A DNA stretch of 64,000 bases. Source: an uncultured Burkholderiales bacterium (GTDB taxonomy: Bacteria > Pseudomonadota > Gammaproteobacteria > Burkholderiales > Burkholderiaceae_C). Each line of letters starts with the position of its first letter. Position 1 is the stretch's first letter. Below, in pieces: positions 20,231-29,839 of the stretch. The notes beneath the pieces were generated by a model. The model had not been told where the DNA came from and did no database searches. It saw only the letters and a list, made by a program, of their open reading frames with translations. The stretch covers positions 22,816 to 86,815 of the forward strand of contig CAIQBO010000004.1 in the NCBI GenBank assembly GCA_903870145.1. The letters run 5' to 3'. A program made the translations under genes and the position numbers.

Positions 20231-21144
20231 GATAAGGGAAAGCGGGATGTGAGCAGTTGTGAGAGGCCGAATTCGACCAGGAGGGCTTGAAGGCGTTGGC
20301 CGGCGCTGCGCTTTTTGTGGCCAGTGTAGCGCGCCAAGATGAGTTCGTTTTTCATGCTGTGCTCCCAACCCACCAGTTCGGTCACGCTGACTTGGTAGCC
20401 GTTGGCTTCCAAGTACAGGCAGCGCAAAACATTGGTTAATTGGCTGCCCATTTCGCGGGTGTGCAGCGGATGGCGCCACAGTTCAGCCAAGGGGGTGCGG
20501 GTCAGGTTCAGGGCTTTGTGCTGGCGCAATTGCGCAGCCAACTCGGCTTGGCAGCAAGGCACCAAAATCATGGCGCGGGCTTTTTTCTGTAAGCCAAAAG
20601 CGATGGCGTCGTCGGTGGCTGTATCGCACGCGTGCAAAGCGGTGACCACATCGATTTGCGCCGGCAATTCTGGCGAGTCACAAGCCTGCTGCACGGAGAC
20701 GTTCAAAAAACTCATTCGCTCAAAGCCCAAGCGCTTGGCCAACAGCTTGGATGCATCGACCAACTCCGCGCGAGTTTCAATGCCATAGATATGCCCACGG
20801 GCGAGCATTTTGAAAAACAAGTCATACACAATGAATCCCAAATAGGACTTGCCTGCGCCGTGATCGGCCAGGCTCAAAGCGTGATCAGCCAACCCTTTTT
20901 GTTGATCTTCATCGGACAACTCCAACAGCACTTTTTCAATGAATTGAAACAAGTGCAAAACTTGTTTCAATTTGCGCCGCGAGTCTTGGTTCAACTTGCC
21001 CTCGCGCGTCAAAATATGCAGCGCTTTGAGCAGCTCAATGGATTGGCCTGGGCGCAAGTCCAAGTCCAATGCAGCGTCAGCAGCAACTGTCTTGGGACTG
21101 GCCCCGCGGGCTGGGGGGCTTACAGTCTCATTGCGATTTTTCAT
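20209..21144 (-). CDS. SAM-dependent methyltransferase, substrate unknown
   Basis: 311-residue class I methyltransferase-like protein. The Rossmann region starts at LADHGAGKSYLGFIVYDLFF (motif I), followed by IYGIETRAELVDASKLLAKR and VVTALHACDTATDDAIAFGL. It resembles the Methyltransf_32 / GSTCD-like group, and the target (RNA, protein or small molecule) cannot be told. I chose the ATG at 21144 (MKNRNETVSPPARG), which overlaps the DUF1415 gene by 17 bases. The last residues (SMGSEHN) and the stop are encoded by the right repeat of the RAYT element, so the native C-terminus has been altered. Confidence 0.8.
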   Translation of the reverse strand: MKNRNETVSPPARGASPKTVAADAALDLDLRPGQSIELLKALHILTREGKLNQDSRRKLKQVLHLFQFIEKVLLELSDEDQQKGLADHALSLADHGAGKSYLGFIVYDLFFKMLARGHIYGIETRAELVDASKLLAKRLGFERMSFLNVSVQQACDSPELPAQIDVVTALHACDTATDDAIAFGLQKKARAMILVPCCQAELAAQLRQHKALNLTRTPLAELWRHPLHTREMGSQLTNVLRCLYLEANGYQVSVTELVGWEHSMKNELILARYTGHKKRSAGQRLQALLVEFGLSQLLTSRFPLSMGSEHN

Positions 21145-21724
21145 CAACGCCTTTCGTTGCGGGCGTTGGCCCCACATTCAAGGCTTGCCAACCGGGCAAA
21201 CCCAATTGGCGCAAGGTGGCCATGTTGGTTTCAAAAATAGCATCGGCATTGGGAAACGCTTTGACAGCGCGGTCTATGCTGGATTCTCGAATCAGATGCA
21301 AGGTGGGATAAGGTGAGCGGTTGGTGAAATTGGTGATGTCGTCCTGAGCGGTTCCGGCAAACTGGTACATGGGATGAAAGCTGGCAATTTGAATTTGCCC
21401 TTGCAAATCCAAAGACGCCAAACAACCATCGGCCACATTCAAAAAATCGTTGTAGTCAAAAAAATCTTGCAGCATGTGCGGCACGATCAGCAAAGTAGTG
21501 TCCCGAACTTGAGGGTCAGCTTGCGCCAAGGCTTTCAATTCCATCAACAGATCGGCCGTCAACTCTTCAATGACTTTAGCCTGACTGACAGCGCAATGAA
21601 CTTGCCCATGCACATGCACCGCCTTGGCAAATGGACACAAATTCAAACCAATGACCGCCCGCTCTAACCAAGCCAAGCTGTCTTGAATGTAAATTTCAGT
21701 GAGGGGCTTTTCAAGAGGCGTCAT
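21128..21724 (-). CDS. DUF1415 family protein
   Basis: 198-residue cytosolic protein of unknown function. The family pattern is clear: WLERAVIGLNLCPFAKAV near the start, then ASFHPMYQFAGT, and DITNFTNRSPYPTLHLIRESS in the middle. The conserved Cys, His and Arg residues suggest an enzymatic or metal-binding site, but no reaction is known to me. Both ends overlap neighbours, the MFS stop by ATGA and the methyltransferase start by 17 bases, so it belongs to the same transcript as dgt and aroKB. Confidence 0.85.
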   Translation of the reverse strand: MTPLEKPLTEIYIQDSLAWLERAVIGLNLCPFAKAVHVHGQVHCAVSQAKVIEELTADLLMELKALAQADPQVRDTTLLIVPHMLQDFFDYNDFLNVADGCLASLDLQGQIQIASFHPMYQFAGTAQDDITNFTNRSPYPTLHLIRESSIDRAVKAFPNADAIFETNMATLRQLGLPGWQALNVGPTPATKGVDEKSQ

Positions 21725-22962
21725 GGCATGCTATTTTGACCTGAGGTGCGCTTCAAAGTTCGAGCGATCAAAACACTTAACACAATGCCCATCAAACTGC
21801 ACGAGCCCGTTGCCATCCAAGTCCAGTGCCAATTGCCTGTTTGAGAAGCCAGCCAAGCCACCACAGGCGGGCCAGAAAACTGCCCTGCGGCAGAGCCTTG
21901 CTGCATCCATCCGACGGTGGTGGAGACGTTGCGCTCATGGGGCGCCAAGCGCACCGCCAAAGAAAATAAAGTGCCGGGCACCAAGCCGCCTACGCAAGAA
22001 AACAAAAGCACACCGGCATAGCGCCACTCAGCAGAACTTTCAGTCCATGGGCCAAATGCAGCAAAGCTTCCAATCGCCATGGCAGCGTACCCCACAGCCA
22101 ATAAAAGGGCAGCTGAAATGCCTTTTTGCAAACACTTTCCCGATGCCATATTGCCCAGCATATTGACCGCAGCAGCCAAGGCCGTGAGCGCGCCCAGCAG
22201 CGCGCCACTCAAGCCTGCCTGCGTGTAGATCGATGGCAAAAATCCAACCACGGCCAACCATTGGCCCGAATACATGGCAAAGGCAAGCGCCACCCACCAA
22301 GGCCCCGGCGCAGTCAAAGTTTCATGCAGCCTTTGCGGCCAGGGTGCGGCCGCTGCAGAGTCAGCACCGGGCGCTGAGCTTGAAGGCGTTTCATGCGGCA
22401 CAACGCGCCACAACAACAACGCCATCCCCATAGATAAACAAGCAAACAACTCCCACCAACTGCGCCAACCCCAAGCGGGTATCCACAAGGGCCCGGCCAG
22501 CAAAGTCAAGGCAGTGCCCAAAGGCATGTAGGCGCCCCAGTAGCCCAGCACGCTTCGCAAATGCCCCGGCGCTACCATGCGGCGTATCAAGGCAGGCGCT
22601 GGCAAGGTGACCCATAAAAACCCCACCCCGTCCAAAGCGCGCCAGACCAACATGGCTTGTGGGCTTTGCGACAGACCGCCCAAAGCGCTGGCCAGTGCCA
22701 GCACCAGCAAACCCATCAACATGCTGCGCCTCAAACCCCAACCGTCTGCAGCCAAGCCAACAAACAATCCCAGCGCCATGCCCGCCAATTGAACCAAGGA
22801 CAGCAAGAACCCCGCTTGCATCAAAGTCAAACCCAAAGCTTCACCCAGTGCAGGCAGCGCTGGCGGCAACTTGCCCACTTGCAGCGCCGCCACAACGCCA
22901 GCCAAAATGACGACATAAGCAGCCCATGGCGAGGCTTTCAACGTGGGGGCGACGTTGCTCAT
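21721..22962 (-). CDS. MFS transporter (CynX/NimT-like)
   Basis: 413-residue major facilitator with about 12 hydrophobic segments. The family signature between helices 2 and 3 is LAADGWGLRRSMLMGLLVLALAS-like (GLRRSMLMG), and a long cytosolic loop near residues 190-210 (ETPSSSAPGADSAAAAP) separates the halves. Overall it resembles the CynX/NimT group of anion or nitroimidazole carriers; the substrate is unknown. It overlaps dgt upstream and DUF1415 downstream by 4 bases each. Confidence 0.85.
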   Translation of the reverse strand: MSNVAPTLKASPWAAYVVILAGVVAALQVGKLPPALPALGEALGLTLMQAGFLLSLVQLAGMALGLFVGLAADGWGLRRSMLMGLLVLALASALGGLSQSPQAMLVWRALDGVGFLWVTLPAPALIRRMVAPGHLRSVLGYWGAYMPLGTALTLLAGPLWIPAWGWRSWWELFACLSMGMALLLWRVVPHETPSSSAPGADSAAAAPWPQRLHETLTAPGPWWVALAFAMYSGQWLAVVGFLPSIYTQAGLSGALLGALTALAAAVNMLGNMASGKCLQKGISAALLLAVGYAAMAIGSFAAFGPWTESSAEWRYAGVLLFSCVGGLVPGTLFSLAVRLAPHERNVSTTVGWMQQGSAAGQFSGPPVVAWLASQTGNWHWTWMATGSCSLMGIVLSVLIARTLKRTSGQNSMP

Positions 22963-24110
22963 GACAGCAAGCGCTGGCCCGTCAAACGCTCGTGCTCTTT
23001 TGCAGCAAAGCGGTCCGTCATGCCGGCGATGTAGTCCGCCACAGCACGCGGCGCTTCAGTGCGCGCAGAAAAATCAGGCGACATTTCATGCGGGTTTTTG
23101 GTGTACACGTTGAATAACTCATGCACCACCGTTTGAGCTTGCGTGCTGGTCTGAACCACCTGCGGGTGACGGTACAACTGACTGAATAAAAATGACTTGA
23201 GCTCTTGTGTTTGACTCCGCATCGAGTCACTGAAAGCCAATACAGGGCCACAGCGACGCGCTGCATCGGCGCTCAAGGGGGCAGCTTTTTTCAAGTTCGC
23301 TTGCGTGGTGGCAATCACGTCATAAACCTGGTCACTCAACATGCGCCGTATGGTTTCGTACAACAATCGGCGCGCGCGCTCGGGCAACAACAAAGCAGGA
23401 TGCTGCTCCACCGCTTGCAGGCGATAGTGCGCGAAAAAAGGCACTTCCTGCACCTGCGCCAGTTTGATCAAACCAGAGCGAACACCATCGTCGATGTCGT
23501 GTGCGTTGTAGGCAATGGCGTCTGCCAAATTGCACAACTGCGCCTCCAAACTCGGTTGCGTGCCATCGATGAAACGCTTGGCTACGCCGCCGGGCTCTTG
23601 CAACTCGAGCTGAACTGCATTGCGCTTAGAGCAGTGCTTGAGAATGCCCTCGCGCGTTTCAAAGCTCAGGTTCAGGCCATCAAAATCGGGGTAGCGCTCT
23701 TCGAGTTGATCCACCACGCGAAGGCTTTGCAAATTGTGCTCAAAGCCGCCGTGGTCTTGCATGCATTCATTCAAGGCGTCTTGTCCTGCATGGCCAAAAG
23801 GTGTGTGCCCCAGATCGTGCGCCAATGCAATGGCTTCCACCAAATCTTCATTCAAGCCCAATGAACGTGCGATGGAGCGGCCCAATTGCGCCACCTCCAA
23901 TGAGTGCGTCATGCGGGTGCGAAACAAATCGCCTTCATGATTTAAAAAAACCTGTGTCTTGTAGACCAAGCGCCTAAATGCAGTCGAGTGAACGATGCGG
24001 TCGCGGTCGCGCTGAAACGCATTGCGCGTGGGCGCAGGCGCCTCTTGGTAGCGACGACCTCGCGAGGCTTGCGGGTCGCAAGCAAAAACTTCAAGCACAA
24101 CAGCGGTCAA
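22959..24110 (-). CDS. dgt: Deoxyguanosinetriphosphate triphosphohydrolase-like protein
   Basis: HD-domain enzyme expected to hydrolyse dNTPs to deoxynucleoside and triphosphate. The 383-residue protein has [18 protein letters not shown], then the metal ligands H69 (MTHSLEVAQ) and H98-D99 ([15 protein letters not shown]). It overlaps aroB by 20 bases. The start at 24110 is TTG; a GTG at 24098 is an alternative, and no in-frame ATG precedes the conserved region. The gene order aroK-aroB-dgt is conserved in betaproteobacteria. Confidence 0.93.
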   Translation of the reverse strand: MTAVVLEVFACDPQASRGRRYQEAPAPTRNAFQRDRDRIVHSTAFRRLVYKTQVFLNHEGDLFRTRMTHSLEVAQLGRSIARSLGLNEDLVEAIALAHDLGHTPFGHAGQDALNECMQDHGGFEHNLQSLRVVDQLEERYPDFDGLNLSFETREGILKHCSKRNAVQLELQEPGGVAKRFIDGTQPSLEAQLCNLADAIAYNAHDIDDGVRSGLIKLAQVQEVPFFAHYRLQAVEQHPALLLPERARRLLYETIRRMLSDQVYDVIATTQANLKKAAPLSADAARRCGPVLAFSDSMRSQTQELKSFLFSQLYRHPQVVQTSTQAQTVVHELFNVYTKNPHEMSPDFSARTEAPRAVADYIAGMTDRFAAKEHERLTGQRLLS

Positions 24111-25209
24111 TCACAGCGCGGACCATGGCCTGCGGCGCAGCGCTCACACGGGCTTTGCCAGGGCCATCGATCAACACAAATTGAATATCGCCATCGACTG
24201 ATTTTTTGTCGTGACGCATCAAGTCCAAGTAACGCCCTGAGTTGTCTTGTGCATCCAGCACAGGGCCTTGAATGGGCAAGCCAGCACGCTCGATCAAGTC
24301 CACCAACCGGCTTGCAAAGGACTCTTCGACCCAGCCCAACTGCGCCGACAAGCGGGCCGCCATGACCATGCCGCAACCAACCGCTTCGCCGTGCAACCAC
24401 ACGCCATAACCCAAGCCTGCCTCAATGGCATGGCCAAAGGTATGGCCAAAATTAAGAATGGCGCGCAGCCCCAAATCGCGTTCATCTTGTGCCACCACAT
24501 GCGCTTTGATCTCGCAACTGCGGCGCACCGCCATGGACAAGGCTTGCGGCTCACAGGCCTTTAAGGCGTCTAAATTATGTTCGATCCACTGCAAGAATGA
24601 CATGTCGGCAATCGGGCCGTACTTGATGATCTCGGCCAAACCGGCACTCAACTCCCGTGGGGGCAAAGTTTTTAAAACAGACAAATCACAAATTACTTTT
24701 TGCGGTTGGTAGAACGCGCCCACCATGTTTTTTCCCAGCGGGTGGTTGATGGCCGTTTTGCCTCCGACCGAAGAATCAACTTGTGCCAACAAAGTGGTTG
24801 GTACTTGCACAAAGGGCACACCGCGCATGAAACTGGCAGCGGCAAAACCGGTCATGTCGCCCACCACACCACCGCCCAAGGCGAATAAAACTGTTTTCCG
24901 GTCGCAACCATGACTTAACAGGGCATCAAAGATCAAATTCAATGTGGCCCAGTCTTTGTGTGCCTCGCCGTCAGGCAAGACCACCAGATGGACCCCTTTG
25001 TAATGACTTTGCAGGGCGTTGCGCAAGGCCGCTTCGTACAAAGGCGCCACCGTCTCGTTGCTCACAATCAAAGCAGTGGCCGCTTTGGGTAAAGACGCAT
25101 AAGTTTCAGTGCGGCCGAGCAAGTCAACACCGATTTGAATGTCGTAGCTGCGCTGGTCCAGTTCAATCTGAACGATGGAGGAAGTGGGATGAGAAAGTGG
25201 CACGGTCAT
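24091..25209 (-). CDS. aroB: AroB, 3-dehydroquinate synthase
   Basis: Converts DAHP to 3-dehydroquinate in the shikimate pathway, using NAD and a divalent metal. The 372-residue protein has the NAD loop LPDGEAHKD and [19 protein letters not shown], and metal ligands in [12 protein letters not shown] and [11 protein letters not shown]. It overlaps aroK upstream by ATGA and dgt downstream by 20 bases. Confidence 0.97.
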   Translation of the reverse strand: MTVPLSHPTSSIVQIELDQRSYDIQIGVDLLGRTETYASLPKAATALIVSNETVAPLYEAALRNALQSHYKGVHLVVLPDGEAHKDWATLNLIFDALLSHGCDRKTVLFALGGGVVGDMTGFAAASFMRGVPFVQVPTTLLAQVDSSVGGKTAINHPLGKNMVGAFYQPQKVICDLSVLKTLPPRELSAGLAEIIKYGPIADMSFLQWIEHNLDALKACEPQALSMAVRRSCEIKAHVVAQDERDLGLRAILNFGHTFGHAIEAGLGYGVWLHGEAVGCGMVMAARLSAQLGWVEESFASRLVDLIERAGLPIQGPVLDAQDNSGRYLDLMRHDKKSVDGDIQFVLIDGPGKARVSAAPQAMVRAVIDRCCA

Positions 25210-25742
25210 GTCCTCACAGTTCGGGGCGAATCAAAGCCCACCAATTCAAGTTTCGCAATGACCGTATTGATCAGTGCAGCAACACTGGGGCGTCCTGTTT
25301 CAATGACCAAGTGCGCCGTTTCTAGGTACAAAGGGTCTCTGTCATTGAATAAACTGCGAAGTCGCCCCAAGGGGTCTGGGACTTGCAGCAATGGCCGATT
25401 CACATCGTGCTTGAGTCGGCGAAAAACCTCTTCGGGCGTGGAGCGCAAATACACCACCTTGCCTCGTTCACGCAAATGCTTTCTGTTCACTTCGCGCAAG
25501 ACCGAACCCCCACCCGTGGACAAAACACCATGGTGGTGATGGCTCAAGTCGTCTAGCACCGATTGTTCAATGTCGCGAAAACGCTCCTCGCCTTCACGCT
25601 CAAACAGTTCGCGTATGGAGCAACCCAACCTCTGCTCGATGACAGCATCTGAGTCCAAAAAGGGCAGCCCAAGGCGTCTGCCCATCTGTCTGCCGATGGT
25701 TGATTTACCAGAGCCTGGAAGGCCAACAAAAATAATGAGCAA
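25206..25742 (-). CDS. aroK: AroK, shikimate kinase
   Basis: Phosphorylates shikimate at the 3-hydroxyl with ATP. The 178-residue protein begins [20 protein letters not shown] (P-loop near residues 8-15). It has the substrate-binding DSDAVIE, the GGGSVL loop and the NRPLL lid. The initiation codon is a TTG: an in-frame TGA lies two codons upstream (25746-25748), and the next Met would delete the P-loop, so the TTG is practically forced. It follows pilQ after 10 bases. Confidence 0.95.
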   Translation of the reverse strand: MLIIFVGLPGSGKSTIGRQMGRRLGLPFLDSDAVIEQRLGCSIRELFEREGEERFRDIEQSVLDDLSHHHHGVLSTGGGSVLREVNRKHLRERGKVVYLRSTPEEVFRRLKHDVNRPLLQVPDPLGRLRSLFNDRDPLYLETAHLVIETGRPSVAALINTVIAKLELVGFDSPRTVRT

Positions 25743-25752
25743 GCTTCAAAAC

Positions 25753-27240
25753 TCAGGGTATGAAAGATCCCCCAAGTGTATTCGAGGCCGCAGAAGAAAC
25801 CGTCTGTGCCAGCACACGGGGCGTGACAAAGACCAGCAACTCCGTCTTGCGCTTCAAAGTTTGGCGATTTTCGAACAGCCAGCCAAGGCCAGGTAAGGCC
25901 GACAAACCGGGCACCTGGGTGATCTCCTGTGTTTCTGCGGTCTCTAAAATTCCGCCAATGACAACAGTGCCGCCGTTGTCGACCAGCACTTGGGTTTTAA
26001 CGTGCTTGGAATTGATTGCATAACCGGCTGGCGTGGACTGACCCACACTGTCTTTGGTGATATCGAGCTCTAACACCACCGCCCCTTCAGGGGTGATTTG
26101 AGGTGTCACCTCGAGCTTCAAATTGGCTTTGCGAAAGGACACTGAAGTGGCGCCACTGGCACTGGCAACTTGGTAAGGCAACTCGGTACCTTGCTCAATC
26201 AAGGCCTTGGTTTGGTCTGCCGTGACCACGCGGGGGCTGGCCACCACGCGGCCTTTGCCATCGGCTTCCAACGCGGAAATTTCCAAGCTTAAAAACTTGT
26301 CAGCGGCGGCATTGAACAAAGACACGGCAAAACTGGCCGGTGCATACATGGTTTGTCCCGCAGCCCCAGCGGGCAAGTTGAGCAAGTTGCCCGGCAAGCT
26401 TGCGGCCGTTGTGCCAGCGCTGAGCGCGCCTGCACTGGCCGTCAAAGGCTTTGCATTCGAGCTGAAGGGGGCAGAAAATGCACCACCCAAACGCAGCCCC
26501 AAAGACTTGCCAAATTTTTCATCGGCTTCAACAATGCGCGCCTCGATCATGACTTGACGAACCGGGACGTCCAGCCACGCCACCACACGCTGAATTTGTT
26601 GGACAAATGCGGGCGTGTCGAGCACAAACAACTGGTTGGTGCGCGGCTCAGCCATCACGCTGCCGCGACTGCTGAGCCATTTGTGCCCCCCACCCGCGCT
26701 GGCGGCGCTGCCCGCCTGCAACCTTTGCGCGACATCGAGCGCTTTGGCATACTTCAAAGGAAGTGCAAACGCCTGCAATGGCGCTGCGTTGTGCAATTGC
26801 GATTGCGCCTCTAAGGCTTGTTTTTCGCGCCCGGTCCATTCGTCTTTAGGAGCCACCCACAAGGCACCAGCGGACTGCCGCGCTGACAATGATTTGGCCT
26901 CCAAAACCACCTCCAAGGCTTGCGGCCAAGTCATGTCCTTCAAATGCAAAGAGACCTGCCCTGTCACGCCGTCCGCGATGACCAGATTCAGTTGTGCCAT
27001 TTCCGCCATGGTTTGCAGCAAGGCTCTGACTTCAATGTTCTGAAAATTCCACTTTAACTTTTCAAGCGGTACAGTTTGCTGTGTTTGAAAGGCTAACGGA
27101 TCCCATGGTTTTGGGTGTTCAGTTTTGCTTGGTTTTTTCGCAATTTCTGGGGCTGCTGCCTCAAGCGCAGGGGCCCCAGCACAACAAAACAGGAGCAGAC
27201 TGCCCCCATGTATCTGCCACATCCATTTTGAAATTTTCAT
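25753..27240 (-). CDS. pilQ: PilQ-like type IV pilus secretin, short form
   Basis: Outer-membrane secretin through which the pilus exits. The 495-residue protein has an N-terminal signal region (LLLFCCAGAPALEA). An N0/STN-type domain follows (WNFQNIEVRALLQTMAEMAQ, TWPQALEVVL), then an N1 domain, and the secretin core from about residue 205 (VRQVMIEARIVEADEKFGKSLG) to the conserved GGILET. Typical PilQ is about 700 residues with one or two AMIN domains before N0; these are absent here. The start at 27240 was chosen because it overlaps the preceding stop by ATGA. Confidence 0.9.
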   Translation of the reverse strand: MKISKWMWQIHGGSLLLFCCAGAPALEAAAPEIAKKPSKTEHPKPWDPLAFQTQQTVPLEKLKWNFQNIEVRALLQTMAEMAQLNLVIADGVTGQVSLHLKDMTWPQALEVVLEAKSLSARQSAGALWVAPKDEWTGREKQALEAQSQLHNAAPLQAFALPLKYAKALDVAQRLQAGSAASAGGGHKWLSSRGSVMAEPRTNQLFVLDTPAFVQQIQRVVAWLDVPVRQVMIEARIVEADEKFGKSLGLRLGGAFSAPFSSNAKPLTASAGALSAGTTAASLPGNLLNLPAGAAGQTMYAPASFAVSLFNAAADKFLSLEISALEADGKGRVVASPRVVTADQTKALIEQGTELPYQVASASGATSVSFRKANLKLEVTPQITPEGAVVLELDITKDSVGQSTPAGYAINSKHVKTQVLVDNGGTVVIGGILETAETQEITQVPGLSALPGLGWLFENRQTLKRKTELLVFVTPRVLAQTVSSAASNTLGGSFIP

Positions 27241-28259
27241 GGCGCAAGCACCTCCCAATTCAATCGTTGTATGCGAGGTTCAGTCGATGCTTGCGCGTTG
27301 CTGCCAGGGTAATTCAGGCTCAGGCCAGCACTGTCTATGCGGCTGATGTGCGCGCCCTCCAGCCCCAATTGCTGGCCCCATTGCACGCGGTGAATGTCTT
27401 TGCCAGCTGAGATCAAGGCCAGCGATGGCGCGCTGTCGCCAAGATGGGGCGACTCTATCAACCCGACCAACCTCATTTTGGCCAAGGGCCATTCGGGCAA
27501 GACATGGGGCAGTTGACTTGGCGCACTCCTTTTCGCAGCAGCCGGGCCTTGGAGCTTAGGCGCTGCAACAAGGCGTTTGGAATCAAACATGTCTTCGTGA
27601 CTGCGTGCTGGTCTGGCTTGTATGAACTCCTGGTGCAGGGCGTGCCCTGCCAACAACAACTGCGCATGGGCCTGGAAAACAACAACGCCTTGGGCACTTG
27701 CGCTCCAGCTGACTTGCTCAGTGAGCCATCCAAAATTGCCTTGGTTGATGCCAGACCAAAACTCAAACACTGCTGCTGCCGGCCCACGCAAGCGAAGTTG
27801 CAAGGGTAGGGCTGGATAGCCGCCCACCTTGATGGGTTCTTGCACCTGAAACACTTCCACAAACAAGCCCAAAGTTTCAGCCAAACCTTGCAAGCGGGTC
27901 AGCAGCGCGTTGCTTTGTGCGGGCGATGGCCACTGCGCCTCTTGCGCCAGAACCAGTGCCTCAAGTTGCTCATGCGCTTGCGCCTGTTGGTTCTTTTGCT
28001 TGAGCCATATGCGCTGCTGCAGCAACTGAGCTGCCAGCGCTTCTTGTTCGGCTTTTGCATGACCATGGCGGTCTTGGTCCAGGCCCAAGGCCGCCATTGA
28101 GAGCGCGTAACTGCACAAGGCTGCGGCCATCGTTGCCAAAAGAAAACCTGCGCGGCGCAGCCACACGAATTGTTCCCACCGTGCATTGCGCCACATCAAC
28201 GCATACCGCGGTGCGTGCTGCAAAAACAGAGCCGAGATGATCTTCATGTGCAAGCTCAT
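27237..28259 (-). CDS. PilO-PilP fusion, type IV pilus inner-membrane assembly protein
   Basis: 340-residue single protein doing the job of two. Residues 1-60 hold a cytosolic tail and one membrane helix (about 33-57), and a coiled-coil-prone stretch spans about 66-108. A PilO-like ferredoxin-fold domain covers about 115-205 (LAETLGLFVEVFQVQEPIK, LPLQLRLRGPAAAVFEFWSG). A Pro/Ala-rich linker then leads to a PilP-like domain at 256-336 (LAKMRLVGLIE, LALISAGKDIHRVQWGQQLG). Normally PilO and the lipoprotein PilP are separate; here there is no lipobox for the PilP part. It overlaps pilN and pilQ by ATGA. The fusion is read directly from one uninterrupted frame. Confidence 0.85.
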   Translation of the reverse strand: MSLHMKIISALFLQHAPRYALMWRNARWEQFVWLRRAGFLLATMAAALCSYALSMAALGLDQDRHGHAKAEQEALAAQLLQQRIWLKQKNQQAQAHEQLEALVLAQEAQWPSPAQSNALLTRLQGLAETLGLFVEVFQVQEPIKVGGYPALPLQLRLRGPAAAVFEFWSGINQGNFGWLTEQVSWSASAQGVVVFQAHAQLLLAGHALHQEFIQARPARSHEDMFDSKRLVAAPKLQGPAAAKRSAPSQLPHVLPEWPLAKMRLVGLIESPHLGDSAPSLALISAGKDIHRVQWGQQLGLEGAHISRIDSAGLSLNYPGSNAQASTEPRIQRLNWEVLAP

Positions 28260-28900
28260 TGACTGTCTGCAGACGGCGCAGAACTGGGCACACGCGGGCC
28301 AGACTGGGCTGGCTGCATCCAACCCAAACTGGCTTGCACTTTGAACTTCAATGCCATCGCAGGGTCGCTCTTTTGGTTTTCTAAAAAAACCAAATGCGGC
28401 GGTGTTGGCCAATGAGTTTGTGCTGTCAATGCGTTTAAGAATTGACTCAAATCTTGGCCTTGCACCGTCACTCCTTCGAGCAGCAATTGGCCTTGCTGCC
28501 ATTTGAAGGTATGCAATTGAACATTGCTGGGCACAGCGCCTTGGACTGCCACAGTGGCCGCTTGCAGTTGTTCACGCCTGTCTTGTGTGATTTGTAAAAA
28601 ATTTTCACGCTGCTCCAAACTTTGCGTTTGTGTTTGCGTTTGCGTTTTCGAAGGTGCGAGGCTTGCCGTTTCAACCTGAACTTTGACGTTTTGATTTTGA
28701 CCTTTCAATTGCTGCAATTGCGCTTGCATTTGCGCCAGTGTTTGTTGTTGTTCGATCTGCTGCGATTGATCTTGCTGCTGCGCCTGGAACACCCCTAAGC
28801 CGCCCAAAGCAAGCCCCGCGCACACACTCAACGCCTGCGCGTAGCGGGCGCTTGCCCGCTGGCTTGTCACTGGCATGGCCCGGCTTGATGCCAAATTCAT
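28256..28900 (-). CDS. pilN: PilN-like type IV pilus assembly protein
   Basis: 214-residue bitopic inner-membrane protein that links cytosolic PilM to PilO. It has a short N-terminal tail without a clear INLLP motif, a membrane helix at about residues 20-38, then a very Gln-rich coiled-coil region (residues 40-80) and a periplasmic fold. The assignment rests on position between pilM and pilO-P and on topology; sequence match to classical PilN is weak. Start 28900 chosen from the ATGA overlap with pilM; an upstream start in the same frame would read through pilM. Confidence 0.75.
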   Translation of the reverse strand: MNLASSRAMPVTSQRASARYAQALSVCAGLALGGLGVFQAQQQDQSQQIEQQQTLAQMQAQLQQLKGQNQNVKVQVETASLAPSKTQTQTQTQSLEQRENFLQITQDRREQLQAATVAVQGAVPSNVQLHTFKWQQGQLLLEGVTVQGQDLSQFLNALTAQTHWPTPPHLVFLENQKSDPAMALKFKVQASLGWMQPAQSGPRVPSSAPSADSQ

Positions 28901-29694
28901 GTCCACCACCCCCTGCGCTGCTGACCTGGCGGCAAGGCCAAGCCATAGGCCACCCACAAGGCATGCAAAGGGTTTTGCGGATCCAAGCCAGGTGCCTGTG
29001 AGGGCGGCGCTTGCCAGCACACTGCAGCGCCGTCGTGCGCAAAGCAGGGCAACTGCTTTTGTGCCAAGGCACGTGCCAGCGCATGCGATTCGGGCTCGAG
29101 CCACGTCAAGGTCAAACCGGCACCCCATGCCCAAGATTTTTTTTGACTTACCCAAGCCCCATCGCACGCCATCAAATCGATCCATAAACTGGCGTCATTT
29201 TTTTGATGCACATGAAATTCCATGGCCAGTTGCTGCAAAGGCAGGTTCAAGCCCTCCCCCGCTTCCAGCCAGCACTCAGCCTCGATGTCTGCACTACCCC
29301 ACTCCACTGGACAAGGCACTTGCTTGCGCCAGACCTGTGCGTCTGGCAGCGCCATGGCAACAGCTTTCGTGCGTGTGGGAAAGACCCGCTGACGCATGCG
29401 CTGCAAGGGCCAGTCGGCCAGCTCCATTGCGCAGGCTGCGATCGAGTCCTTCACGCCTTGGGCCAAGCCTTTCTCAGACAAAGCCAAGCCCATGGACCCA
29501 GCGCCCCAACTCGGCAGCCCGCGCAAGCCCTTTTTCGCCAATGCCACGGTGACCGATTCCGCCAACTGACCCGGGGACTTTTGAAGTTCCGCCACCCCCA
29601 AGGACACTCGGTTAGGCCAGCCCCACCGTCCGCCGCCCATGGCTTGGGGTACGGGGGCAAAAGCCATTTGGGAGGTGGATTGCAAGGCGTTCAT
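28897..29694 (-). CDS. pilM: PilM-like protein, short and divergent
   Basis: First gene of the pilus cluster, 265 residues. Position immediately before pilN suggests PilM, the actin-like cytosolic protein. Typical PilM is about 355 residues with clear phosphate motifs (such as DIG...T). Here I see only weak hints (SLWIDLMACDGAWVSQKKSW could be a phosphate strand), and the length is short. ATG at 29694 chosen; a TTG at 29703 adds three residues. Either a degenerate PilM or a replacement scaffold. Confidence 0.6.
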   Translation of the reverse strand: MNALQSTSQMAFAPVPQAMGGGRWGWPNRVSLGVAELQKSPGQLAESVTVALAKKGLRGLPSWGAGSMGLALSEKGLAQGVKDSIAACAMELADWPLQRMRQRVFPTRTKAVAMALPDAQVWRKQVPCPVEWGSADIEAECWLEAGEGLNLPLQQLAMEFHVHQKNDASLWIDLMACDGAWVSQKKSWAWGAGLTLTWLEPESHALARALAQKQLPCFAHDGAAVCWQAPPSQAPGLDPQNPLHALWVAYGLALPPGQQRRGWWT

Positions 29695-29753
29695 AGGATC
29701 CAAGGCAGGTTGGTAATTCGTGCAACAATGAAATAAGCTTTAATTTTTAGCAC

Positions 29754-29783
29754 TTTATAATTCTTTTTACAAGGCATTTGCAA
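29754..29783 (-). promoter_or_regulatory. Candidate promoter for the pil-aro-dgt run
   Basis: Minus-strand -35 TTGCAA (29778-29783), 18-base spacer, -10 TATAAA (29754-29759), about 60 bases before the pilM start. AT-rich surroundings. By-eye prediction. Confidence 0.4.
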
Positions 29784-29839
29784 CACAAGCCCAGTTACTT
29801 TGAGCGACAAAACAGCCCCCACGGCAGACCCTGAGTTTT

